DNA of 64,000 bases from Diphasiastrum complanatum (lineage: Eukaryota; Streptophyta; Lycopodiopsida; Lycopodiales; Lycopodiaceae): positions 13,419,815 through 13,483,814 of the forward strand of contig CM055098.1 in the NCBI GenBank assembly GCA_029204225.1, in the 5' to 3' direction. The translations under genes and the position numbers were made by a program. Position 1 is the stretch's first letter. Each line of letters starts with the position of its first letter. This document shows positions 47,878-59,119 of the stretch, piece after piece. The notes below the pieces were generated by a model. The model did no database searches. It was not told the DNA's origin and saw nothing but the letters and a program-made list of their open reading frames with translations.

Positions 47878-48700
47878 TGTGGGGGTCAGAATACAATGCC
47901 CTTGGGAGAACTCAGGAAAGTAGTACCTTACAGGGATGAAGCTAATGTAAATATCAATTTTGCATAATTAATGGCCCAAGCATGGCATCTGGTGTGTATA
48001 AGCCCATCTTGAAGAGCCGTCAGTAGATAAGTTGTGTTAGGCCCCAAGTATGGCACCCTGCATGCATAAGTCCAACTTGTGGTGCCATTAGTCACTAGGG
48101 GGCAGGAAACCAATTTTTGCAAGTCTCAAGGTTTAAAGTTAGACTTAAAAAAGTATGCAAAAGTCAATGTCAAGATTTTAAAAAGAACTTGCATTCTATA
48201 TTGAGACTTGAAATTCTTAGTCCCATAAGTAAATGTGGAAAGGACACTCCACAAGCTTCTATAAAGAGAAGCCCCTTCTATGTAATTTGTATCCTTAATG
48301 TATGAGAGCTAAGTGCTGCCATTTTGGGTCCACTTGTGCTAATTTTGGTGTTTGGCTAAATTTAGTGTGACTTTGTGTAGTATGCATATTTGCTTAAGTT
48401 CTTGCTATTTTAGCCCCATTTTCGCATAAGTGCTTCCTCTTTGAGTGTTTCTATTTCTAGTTAAGCTTGCAGAGTGTGGTTAAAAAGAGTAGATTGGATG
48501 TTAGAGTGAGAGTGGGTGGAAGAGTGTGTGTGTGAGTGTGTTGGAATAGAATGTGAGAGAAGTGAGAGAGATAGAGTTAATGGTTAGCTTATCTTGGTGA
48601 TGTTTTGGTTGGAATGCTATTTGTTTGCAAGTAGAAGTAGATGTTAACACTCTTTGTTTTGCAAGCATCTTCATGGATCCTAGGTTCGAGCCCGCTTCCC
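47878..48700 (+). mobile_element. 3' LTR of gypsy D
   Basis: Starts TGTGGGGGTCAGAATAC and contains a TATA-like TATAAAG at about 48260, as in plant LTR promoters. It ends before 48740, where the E3 fragment begins; candidates for the CA end are unclear. No matching 5' LTR lies in the window. Confidence 0.6.
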
Positions 48701-48739
48701 GTGCTACAAACGACTAAGGAGGAGAAGGTGGAAACCTTT

Positions 48740-49395
48740 TACTTCTTGACAACAAGCAATCTTGACAGATATATCTTCCATTATTCCCTTAGGACGGACT
48801 GTCATTTGATCAGCTTGCTTAATGGGAAACGTTGTAGGCTCCATTTTGCACATAGTTTTGTTAAAATCAGGTTAGCTCCTGAATCTCCATCTATCACGAC
48901 TACCTCTTTACCAAATTGTCTATGTTGTATTGGCAGGGTGATGTTTCTTTGCTCACTTTCCCAGGCTATTTTAACATTGAGTACTTCGTTTGATTCTTCA
49001 AACCTGACACAAAAGAGTGGCTCCTGATGGACCGTTGGCTCAACCTGAGTCAATCTTTTAGCTAATCCTTTTTTGCTTTTGGCAATAGCTTAAGAAATTC
49101 TCCCAATGTAATATCTATCTTGCTAGATAGAATATTTACGATCAGTTCTATTTGCGGCACTTTAGGATCTGTCATCTTGAAGGGTTTTTCATGAGGATGC
49201 AATAGAGTATTAACATCTATTCGTGGATTATGTAAATTTGATGGCAGCATAGGTGAAGAATGGATTTCGGTTGTAGCGGCTTTCAATTCCTCTTCTTCTT
49301 GCAATTGTTAAATCCAATGCCTCATATTTTGGTATCAATTCTTTTCTGAATACACCCCTGATGCAGTAGGTATATCAGTAGATGGTACAAATTTG
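48740..49395 (-). pseudogene. Gypsy E3: protease region
   Basis: Third copy of the E lineage. Reading leftwards: LQEEEELKAATTEIHSSP, FKMTDPKVPQIELIVNILSS, PLFCVRFEESNEVLNVK, NITLPIQHRQFGKEV and the protease-like VIDGDSGANLI (about 48880). Short, with stops, ending near 48745 against the D 3' LTR. Confidence 0.82.
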
Positions 49396-49744
49396 TGAAA
49401 GATTCAACTAGTTTAATCGTATTTCCTACATTTATAAATTTGGCAGCTTTTATATTAGACTTAAGTGGTTTGGAAAAAATCCAAGAAGCATCATCCCCCC
49501 ATAAATCGAGAGGATTTAAAACAAAGCTTGTTAAAGGAGTACATCCTAGCTCCTCTACGAGTCCTCAGCCCTATACCTCTAATTTAAATCTACCTGGGGC
49601 TAGAATTAATCTAGAGTTGACTAGCAGGGATGTTGCCAAGATGCGCCACATTATTCATAAAACTAAAAAAATCCAAGCCACAACGTTCATTTTTGACATT
49701 GAACAATGTAATAGTCCCCCAATTGACCCAGTCACCGGTGATAG
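49396..49744 (+). other. Upstream of methyltransferase copy 2, identity unclear
   Basis: Holds an open frame with PGARINLELTSRDVAKMRHI and ends in an AG acceptor (GTGATAG|GCC). The frame's later part reads KGRPPKRKN, AT-hook-like, but alignment with copy 1 shows that the real exon uses another frame there. Confidence 0.35.
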
Positions 49745-51137
49745 GCCCATGGAGGTGAGAGAGCAAAAGGGTCGTCCTCCCAAAAGAAAAAATCCACACA
49801 ATCCACTCTTGTCCCGATCCTCCAAGATATGGGGATATTGGAGTGGAAGAATATGCAAGGCATCCCATCAAAGGATGTAGTTGTGAGTGTCTTGTCGAGA
49901 GTTGTCGACGGACAACTCAGCCTTACTGAGATGGGAAAAGAATTTCAAAAGTAATTTTGATTTTCTAGAACAAGATTCTTATTTTTACCTCAATTGCAAA
50001 AACTTGGATCTAATCATTGTTTTTTTCAAACACAATCTTTCTAAATTTTTATTTCTTAAGATTTCAGTTTAACATCTAGTAAATCCATGCTTACCATAAG
50101 TGCTTCTATTTTTCACAAAGTTTTGAAGATAAAAAGACTGGGTAGCTTCCTAAGCAGTATAGAACTCACCTGCAAAAAGCTAAGGCCGAGACCTTACACT
50201 CTCTACATCGTACAACTTTAAACTTGTGGGCTCATTGAATGATGATCGCTCGTTTAAGTACACCGAAGTAAAAGATGTTGTTTGTTGGTTTTTTGAGATC
50301 ACTACCACTCCGCTTTGGAAGATAGTGATATTTCACTCCAGTTGGCAACAAGTAGGTGTTCACAAGGCCCTACTGGAAGTTTGCAATGCAGGAATAGAGA
50401 ACGCCATTTGGTAAGTACTATTTTTTATTAAACATATATATTTACAAGTCTTTTTAATATTTTTAAACATGTTACATTATTTGATTTTTTGATTATTTGC
50501 TTTCAATGTTTGTAGGTACAAGCCAAATGTGCACAATTCTGGTGGTCACATCTTTGTAATGAGATCGAATATCTCAGCGTCGGTTATTTCTCTACCGATG
50601 GAAAGAGATCCATGTTGCACTACAACACTGCAAGAAACACCTACAGTGACAAAAAAATTAAAAAATTCGACGACTGGTTCTGTGGCTTGTCCATATCAAA
50701 AGCTACAACAACTTGTAAATAAATTAATTGAAATGTTTTCTCATCTCGCAAACTGGATTTTAGATTTATTTAGTGGTAATGGCACTACTAGTGCATGTGC
50801 TGTCCAAAAGGGCAGACATGTTGCGGCTGTAGAATTAGATGAGAGTTTATCAAGTTTTGTTAAGATGAGACTAGCTGGTATTCCAATTTTGCCTGATGAA
50901 TTTCAAGAGGTTGGTAAATTAGACCCCTCTGAAGACAGTATCACTCCATTTGTTAAGGAGTCTCAACCACCTGTTAATGGTGTAGTTGGTGATGAAGGAG
51001 AACTGGTTGAGGTGGTTGAGGAAAGATATAATGTAGTAGCAGAAAATTGTATTCAGGACGGCACAACACCTCCAGCAGACACAGGGGTTCGAAGGGTTGC
51101 TACTCCAAATCTTGATGATTTGGTTGAGAATTTTTGA
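49745..51137 (+). pseudogene. DNA amino-methyltransferase relic, copy 2 (keeps motif I)
   Basis: Three exon blocks. Exon a (49745-49950) reads SSSQKKKSTQSTL, then LEWKNMQGIPSKDVV and RVVDGQLSLTEMGKEFQ. It has the same acceptor and the same phase-2 donor as copy 1. Exon b (about 50100-50410) has RPRPYTLYIV, but the motif IV that should follow is destroyed (QL-stop). It continues SFKYTEVKDVVCWFF and WKIVIFHSSWQQVG. A GTAAGT...TGTAG intron (50411-50515) splits a Trp codon. Exon c (50516-51137) reads YKPNVHNSGGHIF, SVACPYQKLQQLVNKLIEMF and ILDLFSGNGTTSACAVQKG, the AdoMet-binding motif I (FxGxG), then HVAAVELDE, and ends in an acidic 80-residue tail. Motif IV before motif I is the beta-class order of bacterial N6A/N4C enzymes. 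The basic segment at the start of exon b in copy 1 is missing. Not functional as it stands. Confidence 0.72.
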
Positions 51138-51394
51138 GATTGTGTTATATATAAAAAAATCTCTTTTATTTAAAAGATTACTATGTTTTCTATACAAAAT
51201 ATTCATTTCTTAGATATTTTTAATTTGCTTTTTGGTAAGTGATTTTGTTGTTAATTAATATTTGTTATAAATTTAGCATATTTTTTCTATACTATATTTG
51301 TTTAGTTTATTTGATTGTTAACATACAAATATCAAATTTTAAACAGGTTGTCCATGTTGTCAATGTAAGAAAAATAGTAATTATTCTCCCACAG
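51138..51394. other. No gene recognised
   Basis: AT-rich 3' flank of the methyltransferase copy; borders copia F. Confidence 0.4.
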
Positions 51395-53880
51395 AGAACA
51401 CGATGCAAGAATCAAACTAATATCAGTGTCTTCAATCGCTATAGACTTGGTTTCCTGTAATAACTGATTTGAGTTGTTGATAATTAAAGAATCATCAACA
51501 TATAATGCTATTATACATAGCTTGACCCTTTACGCTTGCGATATACATTAGAGTCTGCAAAGCAAGAAGTGAAATTGTGCTTCAACAAGAAGTGATTGAT
51601 TCTTTCATACTAGGCCCTAAGAGTTTGCTTAAGATCATATAATGTCTTATGCAATTTACATACCAAGTGCTCCTTACCTTGAAGGACATAACCTTCTGGT
51701 TGATAGATGAATATGTCTTCTTGTATATATCCCTGTAGAAATGTTGTCTAGACCTCCATCTAGTGAATGTCTAGATCTTCTGCAGCAGCTATAGCCAATA
51801 AGGTGCGAATAAACTGATGCTTTACCACTAGATTAAAGGTCTTAGTGTAGTCTATCCCATATACTTGTTCAAATCATTTAACCACCAGTCTAGTTCCATT
51901 TGGATATTGATCCATCTGGTTTAAGCTTTGGCTTGAAGATCCACTTGGAGTCAATTGGTTTTACACTTATAGGAGGATTGACAAGACTCCAGGTCTTGTT
52001 CTTCATTAGAGACTGATACTCAGCATCCATGACAGCTTTCCATTTGTCTTCATTGGGCATTGACAGTGCTTCTACAATAGTGGCAAGTTCATCATGACTG
52101 ATGAATGTTTGAGGGGTGAAACGATCAGGTTGTTGTCATTGTCTTGCAGACCTTCTAACTGCAGGTGCTTGAGTAGATGATTCTCCTTGGTGAATGATTG
52201 GGATTGTAGCATCTTGTGGTTGAACAATCGTGGGTCTAGGCCCATCGACGGTAAGTGGAGTCATAGGGATGAACTCCGTTGTTTGAATAGTCGTAGGTCA
52301 TTGCCTATCGATGGAGGGTGGAGCTGCTATGGCATGCTCTTGCATTGGCTGCTTCTGCTTGAAATCGTGGAACTTGTCTTCAAGAAAGACAACGTTGCGA
52401 CTGACTGAGATCTGACCTGTATCAGCATCATATACAAGATATGCTTTTCCAACTTATTGGGTCCAGCTTCTTCCTCAGATCAGACGGTACTTGAGCATAG
52501 CAGAGACATCCGAAAATACATAGGTGTTTCAAACTTGGTTTGTAGCCATAGTAGGCTTCAAACAGTGTCTAGAATCAACTGCCTTAGTGCTAGAGTAATT
52601 TTGCAGGTAGCAGGCTGTAGAGATTGCTTCTGTCCAAAAGGTTTGAGGCAAATGCACGTTGACTGTAATGGATCGTGCAGCTTCCAACAGTGTGCGGTTC
52701 TTCCATTCAGCTTCTCCTTCTGTTGTAGAGTGTAGCTTGTAGTAAACTAATGGTGCACGCCACATGAAAATAGGTAGTCCTTCATATCATTTGATAAGTA
52801 CCTTGAGTCAGACCGTAGGGCCTTGATTCTCTGACCAGTTTGATTCTCAGCGTATTGCTTGAAATCTTTGAAATTATTGAATGCTTCTTATTTGTTCTTT
52901 ATGAACATGACTCTGGTAAATCGGGAATAGTCATCAATGAAAGTAATAAAATATAGAGCTTGTCCTAATGAAGGTATGCTCATAGGACCACATAAGTCAC
53001 TGTGTATCAGTGATAAAATGGACTTCACCCTTTTGGCTTGTCCTTTTGAAAATCTAGTTTTAGGTTGTTTTCCTAGTAAGCAATTTTCACAGACAAATTG
53101 ATTAGCTATAGTAACAACATTTATATTCATGTCCTTGACCGTTTTGTTATGATGCATATACAAGATTGAACGCATGTTTAGATGACCTAATCTTTGATGC
53201 CATAAATTAGCATGTGAACCACTCACAGAAAGTGCAAAATTGTGACTCAGTATATACAAATTTCCTTCTCTGTAAGTAGAGAGGATTTCTTCTGAATTAT
53301 CATCTAAAATAGAACATCGGCTGGCAGTGAACAAAGCTCTATAGCCCTGATCTGTGATCTTGCTAATAGACAATAGGTTCTTTTTTAACCTGGGTACATA
53401 AAGTACACCAAGCTGCCATCAGAGAATTGTAGTCGAATAGTGCCTTGGCCTTTGACTTGATGTGAGCTGGATTCACCAAAGAAGATATACTTTGATTCTG
53501 TAGCTGTGAGTGTAGAGAAGAGGTCTTTTTTGCATGGCGTCATGTGTTGAGAAGCACCTGAATCAAGATACCATTGATCGGCATCTCTACTGGGTTGATC
53601 TTATACCATCAGTGCTTTATCATCATCTTCCGAATCTCTGTCAGAGTTGTCTTCTTGTTGCTGCTGCATCTTCTTCCTTGCTTCATTTTGCACGCGACAA
53701 TCTTTGATGTCGTGGTTGGTTCTTTTGCAGTATCTGCAAAATATCTTGGTCTTGGACGATGATTGACTATGCTACTGCTGTTGTGATTGCGATGCTACTG
53801 ATTGTTCTGCCTTTGTCTTCTTATCCTTGGAGCCTTTCTTCTTCTTGGGCTGTTGCTTGTTTGAGTAGAGTGCCATGGAT
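51395..53880 (-). pseudogene. Copia F: gag end, protease, integrase, RT start
   Basis: Same family as copia A, opposite orientation. Reading leftwards: a Lys/Gln-rich gag end (KKKKGSKDKKTKAEQ) and an intact knuckle CRYCKRTNHDIKDC (about 53735-53695). Protease YLDSGASQHMT is at about 53560. Then MSISKITDQGYRALF, the pre-integrase HHCC (LWHQRLGHLN...CENCLLGK) and the integrase core (HSDLCGP) end in FIDDYSRFTRVMF. After breaks come TLLEAARSI (52700), the A-like linker (52330-52190) and RT to LLQETKSIA near 51400, where it is cut. RNase H and LTRs are missing. The nucleotide match to A around the linker (CCATCGATRGGC, GTCGATGGGCC) is high. Confidence 0.87.
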
Positions 53881-53884
53881 TTGG

Positions 53885-54489
53885 TTGAATGATACAAATT
53901 TTTTTTTATTTGGACATTCTGCAACTCTGTGATTTTCTTCACATGCAAAGCATCCAAGTGGTGCTCTGGTCCAGTTTTTAGATGCTTATTATTGCACAGC
54001 AGCATAAATAACATATTGGTCTGAAGATCCACCTTCTTGATCATTACCATAGTTTCATTGCTCGGCACTTCTGTAAGGTTCTGATTCCATCAAATTGGCA
54101 GGAGGAGCGGGGTACTTTGGTGGGGCAGGTAAAGCTAATTGTTTCGAGTATCCAAGAGTAGATTGTCGAGGTCTAGCTGTTGGATTTCCTCCATAATGTG
54201 GTTCTCAATATCCCATCTGGACATACCGTTGCTGAATTATCCAAGGATTGAAGTTGCAAAAAGCAGTCTCATGATCTGGCAAATTACACAAATGGCATAT
54301 ATTGGTTTCCATTCGTTTTTTCAATTCAGGACACTCATTCACTGTGTGATTTCCTATACAAATAGAATACTAGACAATTACCTTGGTAGGAAAACTAGGC
54401 GAAGATTCACTTGGCAAAGGTTCAGTAGTGCTATTTTTGAAAAAACCTCTCTAATCAGGTTTTTCTGACAAATTCTATGGAAATAACCT
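53885..54489 (-). pseudogene. Gypsy G gag: three knuckle-like motifs
   Basis: Reading leftwards: a GNHTVNECPEL half-knuckle (54350), the complete CHLCNLPDHETAFC (CX2CX4HX4C), a Pro/Arg-rich hinge, then GCFACEENHRVAECPNK (53960-53910). The last resembles the first knuckle of E1. Frames are interrupted by stops. The gag is joined to copia F near 53880 and its pol is missing. Confidence 0.7.
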
Positions 54490-55340
54490 TTACCGAACTC
54501 TCAGACTCAAAATCTGACATAGATAAAGCTGGGGTAAAACCGATGAAAGGTTTTTGGCACACAAAAACATAGTTTTTGTAGTTTGGAAAGGGTAAAAATA
54601 AAGATTTTCTATGATCTGGATAAGATGAATGTTTGCCAAACTCAAAAAATAGTAATTTATTATAAATAGAATGATCTGGAAACTCGGCGAAGATTTTGGC
54701 AAAGAATCAAGAGTAATACTGGTATTTTTGCAAAAAAGAGAATTTTTTGACAAAAATATGACAATATGACAACTGATCCTCTGAGAAACCTTCTATTTCT
54801 GATATTATTCTTTGACTACTTGGCAGTAGATAGATCTGAATCACACCGATGCACAGTGAATCGGGCGAAGGTTCTTTTTATGTATTTTTAGAGTTTTGGT
54901 GATTTTTTGGTGTTTTTTGATGGTTTTTCTGATGTTTCTGGAAATCTACTGGGAAGGATTGTTCACCCTTCAAACTGAAGGTTCTGTGATCAAAACCAAA
55001 GGTGCCTGCAACTCGGCAAATGTTTCTTGAAAGAGGGCAAAAAGTTATCAACTCTGATGATGATTTTTGTCTCCTTTTGACCAAAATCTGCAGATTTGAC
55101 CGATTTTTGTTGTTTTTTTTAATATCTCAGATCCAAATGGATCTTAAGATTGGTGATCTGAATAGCTTTCTCTGTTCCACAATCAGATTAGATTTCAAAC
55201 AAGCAAATCCACTCAAATCAAGCAAAATCACTCCCAAACTAATCCTAAATGCAGATTTAACACTATTCATGCCACGACAAGATGCCTAATGCAAGCTAAC
55301 CATCCAACAAACATGTTGCAAACTGAAAAATTGGCGTAGC
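54490..55340 (-). repeat. Gypsy G leader with CGGCGAAG repeats
   Basis: Between the primer site and gag. Four spaced copies of a (A/T)CTCGGCGAAG-like signature lie at about 54393, 54680, 54859 and 55009, each followed by a run with TTGGCAAAG or similar. No protein. Confidence 0.55.
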
Positions 55341-55360
55341 TCCCTGACAACGGCGCCAAA
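55341..55360 (-). other. Gypsy G primer binding site
   Basis: On the minus strand TTGGCGCCGTTGTCAGGGA, the primer site form common in plant gypsy elements, placed three bases after the LTR end. Confidence 0.8.
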
Positions 55361-55362
55361 AT

Positions 55363-55440
55363 TGTAGTGGGTTTCTTTCCTTGCCTGTCCTCAATCCAAG
55401 ATCTAATCAATCTAGCATCGAGGAGATGAAAATTTTATTG
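55363..55440 (-). mobile_element. Truncated 5' LTR of gypsy G
   Basis: Begins (plus strand) TGTAGTGGGTTTC next to the primer site and is lost after about 77 bp, where RT/RNase H sequence of another gypsy copy starts. Confidence 0.6.
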
Positions 55441-55442
55441 TT

Positions 55443-55563
55443 TAGTTTGGAGCTCGTAGAATCGATGCAGAAGCTAGAGCTTTCTTCAACTTCTCATATG
55501 CTTCCAACGCCTCAGTCATCCAAATTGGTACAATAGTCAACTTATATATAGGTCGTGCTAAGT
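55443..55563 (-). pseudogene. Gypsy RT/RNase H fragment
   Basis: Reads PIYKLTIVPIWMTEALEAYE and KLKKALASASILRAPN, the RT-RNase H junction seen in gypsy pol (compare AFEKIKQALVTTPILRSPN in D). It is cut by the non-autonomous element at 55564. Confidence 0.75.
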
Positions 55564-56338
55564 TGTAGCGCAGACATCCCAAAGGGAGCCAGGAACCACG
55601 ACTTAGCTTCCCAGCCTTCAACTCTTGCCATCCAAACCCACTTGACATACAAGCAGCCAACTCGCCAACAACGATCAAACTTAACCAACTTAAAGTTCCA
55701 AAAACCAACATTGAGATCCAACCTGGCGCCATACCAGATCGGAGGTCCTGATGTGGGTGACTTCCCTCCAAGCAAGCCGCCCGACATACATCAAACTTAA
55801 CCAACTCGAAGCTTCGTTACAAACAAGTAACATCCATTCCAAGCAAGCGGTCTGACTTACATCAGACTTAACCAACTGAAAGCTTCATCACGAGCGTTGG
55901 AAGCCAACCTAGTGCCACGCCAGACTGGACAACCATAAACAGGTAACTTCCACCCAAGCAAGCCATCCAACTCAGCCGACAGGTTAGAGCCCTGTTCCCC
56001 AAGAGCTTAACTCATTCACGTTCATGCAAGTAACACTCAGAACCACAAGCCGCGACAGATATGGAGACAACCAGTTCCTGGACCAAATGGTCCCGACAGC
56101 ATACTGCTGGCGCCACGGACCGAATGGTCCCGACGGCATACCGCTGGCATCCCGAGATACGACCCTCAGCTATGTGCCAACTTAAAAATTTGGAAGCGGC
56201 CTTACAACTGGTGCTTTTACCGAACACTGAAACCCAGAAGGTAATCAGAGTCAGTTTGAGAAAAATCCCACTTTATTGATAAATCTGAGAAGGTTACATT
56301 TCAAGCGTGTGACCGACCCTAGTCTCCGGGGCGCTAGC
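55564..56338 (-). mobile_element. 3' LTR of non-autonomous element L
   Basis: This 775-bp segment is repeated at 59120-59891 in the same orientation with roughly 95% identity. Both start TGTAGCGCAGRCATCCC and end GCTAGCA. Element polarity is minus (see primer site), so this is the 3' LTR. It contains internal CCAAGCAAGC repeats and paired AATGGTCCCGAC segments. Apparent ORFs of 60-120 codons occur in both copies but have no known motifs. Confidence 0.88.
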
Positions 56339-57368
56339 ATGCCAAGGCGAGAGCCATGACAACATTCCAGCAAGGGAGGCTGAGACTTGGTTGGAGCTCG
56401 CCCTGAGTCGCAACCCGCACTCCCCTATAGTATTGGTGTGATTCGGCACCCCCCCTCATACCAAGCACTCTACCCAAGCTAGTAAAGCACATTTTTCTCT
56501 CTCTAAAATTTTCTCTTTCTAGAAAGTCATTTTCTCTCTCTAGATTTTATTGATCCCCAAGCTTCCTTTAATCATGCCTAGATCGTGTGAGGTGATTGCA
56601 CATCGATCTGAGCTCTCTGGACTCCGCTAGAACCGATCAAAAATTTTCAGCCATAGGAACTTGGCGCCGGCTAGATTCTGGTCACAGTGGCGCCGGGAGC
56701 AGCAGGGGCGCTGCTGGCGCCGGGGACATAGCTGGCACCGATGGTGTCGGAAGTAAAGCTTGTAAAGGTAGCTTTACAACATCCACCCCACCTTTATAAA
56801 ATCTGATGTCCTCATCAGATGTCAGATTAAAGTAAAGGTGTCTCCCAATTAAAATAACTATACATTTAAGCTACTTGGCACAGTACTCAATTTATTGGCC
56901 ACTTTTTATTAACATTGAAGCTGGCACACCACAAGTCGGAGGCTCAGCTCTTTGTACTGAAAAATTACATAACTTGAAAATATATTTTTGTCTGGGAAAA
57001 GCGTAGATTTGATATCGCGTTCGTAAAATCCAAGAACCTTATTAACTGGTGACAGAGGCCTTTCTTTGAAATGTTCGCCCCTGTCGCCTCTGACTTTCGA
57101 CTTTGGAACTCCTTTGAGCTCCTGATTTGTCCTTGATGCACTTTGTGTTGAGCTCCCTGAGCTCCAGATTTGATCAGTACCGCATAGGTATCAAGGTTGC
57201 CTGAGCCAAAGGATTTATCGTTTGATTGCCCACTTTATGGTCCACTCTGTGCCTTGTTGCTTCTGCACCTTGATTTCTCTCCTTGTCCTAGCCTGATCTT
57301 GATACTTTTCCATCTTGGCTCTTTAAGGTAGGCAAAGATTGAGTACTCCGCAATGCACCTCTCACTTA

Positions 57369-57760
57369 GCTTGAAGTAGCTCTTTGAATCAGCCCAAATG
57401 TAGCCATTGACCTCGTGGAAAGCCAAAGGGTCGCACCAGTTTGATCCACATCCGAACTATCTCTTCGCGTTTGTTTGAAGCACCATGTCCGTCGCGCAAA
57501 ACTTGACTTTCACAATTCCATCACTGGTCAGTTGCCTCACAGTCAATACAAGAAGTGTACATCGAGCTTGGCTTTAAGTAGCTCTCTTTGAATCAGACAC
57601 ATGCACCCAGAGTTTGCGCTAGTCCGATCTCAACGCGAACTGTCCCTTAGCGTCCGTTTGAAATACCAAGTCTCTCCTACAAGACTCAACTTTCACAATT
57701 CCTTCATTGATCACATGTCTTACACGTAACACAAGCCAGCGTACTCATATGTTTCCTCAT
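57369..57760. repeat. ~180-200-bp tandem duplication inside L
   Basis: AGTAGCTCTTTGAATCAG at about 57373 and AGTAGCTCTCTTTGAATCAG at about 57577. ACTTTCACAATTCC at 57507 and 57688. Diverged copies. Confidence 0.65.
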
Positions 57761-58641
57761 CATTGTTGGTCCAGAGAAAGCCTATAACAGACTTTCCTTT
57801 CCTCAACAAAAACTTGTCAACTTATTAGGTCCAAAGTTCGCCAGTCTCCTCGTGTGAGTATGGCTAGGTCACCTTGAATTTGCCCCTGTTTTGATCAACT
57901 TTCATTCAAAATTTGCCCCAAGAGAGAGGTGTGTGTGATAGTTCCCCTCCACTTATAAAATCAGCTGATCGGACTTAGAGTAGAGTTCTTCGGACAAAAA
58001 GCCTTTCCAACACTTTGCTTCCCATCTGTTAAGATTATGGCTCGATCCAACTTGTTGCCAATCTCTGAAGAGGATCCTAGTCTTTCCCCTTTGAGGAAAA
58101 ACCCAACTGATACTGGATATCACCCATGCTTAGTGAGTTTCAGTTCCGAAGGTGGCCGTCCAAAAATGAAGACCAACTGCTCCATAGAAGATCTCCCCTG
58201 AAATTGCCCTTTCCAACTTTTGACTTCTTGCTTGCGTCTGGTGGCCGTTGTCGCAAATGAAACTAACCCAAGAAACAGGCTAGCCATCCATCCTTTGCAA
58301 ACATTGAGTCGTTTCGTTGCCGTTCACGTGCGAGTCCTTGAACTACAAATCCGCCCCACAGATTCTGTAGTCCTCTTTGTTTGATGGTATCAGCCTTCAA
58401 AAGAAAAGGTTCCTTCTCGAGCCATCAGCTCCTTGTATCACAAGCAATCATGCAAACCAGGCAAAGCACGAGTACTAAGACTCACAACGAATACATACAA
58501 GTAAGACACTCAGGCAGGTTTACTAACAAATAACAAAGACAAGGTCCCCCTTTGAGATGGTCCTGCCAACGGACCTTTGCCTGGCCGCACCCATACAAAT
58601 CGATCACAAAATCAGCCCACTTTGGACACCCCTCCAACTAT

Positions 58642-59033
58642 CCGTGCTTTCACCATTCAGCAGCACATTGCCTCAGTCACGCCCCACCACTTTTTGGTCG
58701 ATAGCCCTTATAGCTAAACAATCGGCAGCTATCCCGCACCGGCAGCTAACCACCCGTGCTTTACACCCGAATTCGAGCAGCATCTCTGTATCAATGGTTA
58801 ACCCGTACAGTTCGAATATGTCGCCCCGCACCCCACAAGGTACAAACCGTGCTTTCACCTACCTAGGCAGCACTTTGTCTCATCCGTCCTACGTGCAGAC
58901 AGCGCCAAGCCCAAACCGTGAGAACTGACCGTGCTTACACCTCAAGGGTAGCACCTTGACTCATCAAGTCCCCCGTTCTGCTGACCACCCCGACCATGGA
59001 CGCACCCGTGCTTACACTGTGGGCAGCACCTTG
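58642..59033 (-). repeat. Five CCGTGCTTTCACC / GCAGCACYTTG repeats in L leader
   Basis: Starts at about 58642, 58753, 58847, 58929 and 59005; spacing shrinks from 111 to 76 bp towards the primer site. Each has CCGTGCTT(T)(A/C)ACC, a variable 5-10 bp, then GCAGCACTTTG or similar. Confidence 0.7.
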
Positions 59034-59100
59034 CACAATAGTTGTCTTGATGAACTCTAAACCGTGGCCATTTCCGTGAGATCCGCATAGCTGACCGGCC

Positions 59101-59117
59101 AGTCGGCTCTGATACCA
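59101..59117 (-). other. Primer binding site (tRNA-iMet) of element L
   Basis: The minus strand reads TGGTATCAGAGCCGACT, two bases from the LTR edge. It fixes the polarity: 5' LTR on the right. Confidence 0.9.
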
Positions 59118-59119
59118 CA

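Larger units (their letters stand above)
56339..59100 (-). mobile_element. Internal region of element L, no retroviral genes
   Basis: About 2.8 kb without recognisable gag or pol. A duplicated block with period about 180-200 bp lies at 57369-57760 (GTAGCTCTTTGAATCAG; ACTTTCACAATTCC). A set of five short repeats near the primer site is listed separately. This architecture (LTRs, primer site, non-coding inside) is that of LARD-type non-autonomous elements mobilised in trans. Confidence 0.75.

Noticed and set aside
48681-48710. tRNA gene suggested by GGTTCGAGCCC
   Set aside because: A B-box-like match alone; no acceptor stem, anticodon arm or A box could be folded around it.
49740-49880. AT-hook KGRPPKRKN in the 49395-49880 frame
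   Set aside because: Comparison with methyltransferase copy 1 shows that the exon here uses another frame (SSSQKKK...WKNMQGI), so the AT-hook is probably a shadow.
55442-55875. ORFs of 60-140 codons in the 55.5 and 59.2 kb repeats, present in both copies
   Set aside because: They lie in the LTRs of element L, are shared only because the LTRs are duplicates, and have no domain.
56596-56799. GC-rich 67-codon ORF with Gly/Ala-rich text
   Set aside because: Inside the non-coding part of element L; GGCGCCGG repeats explain the composition.
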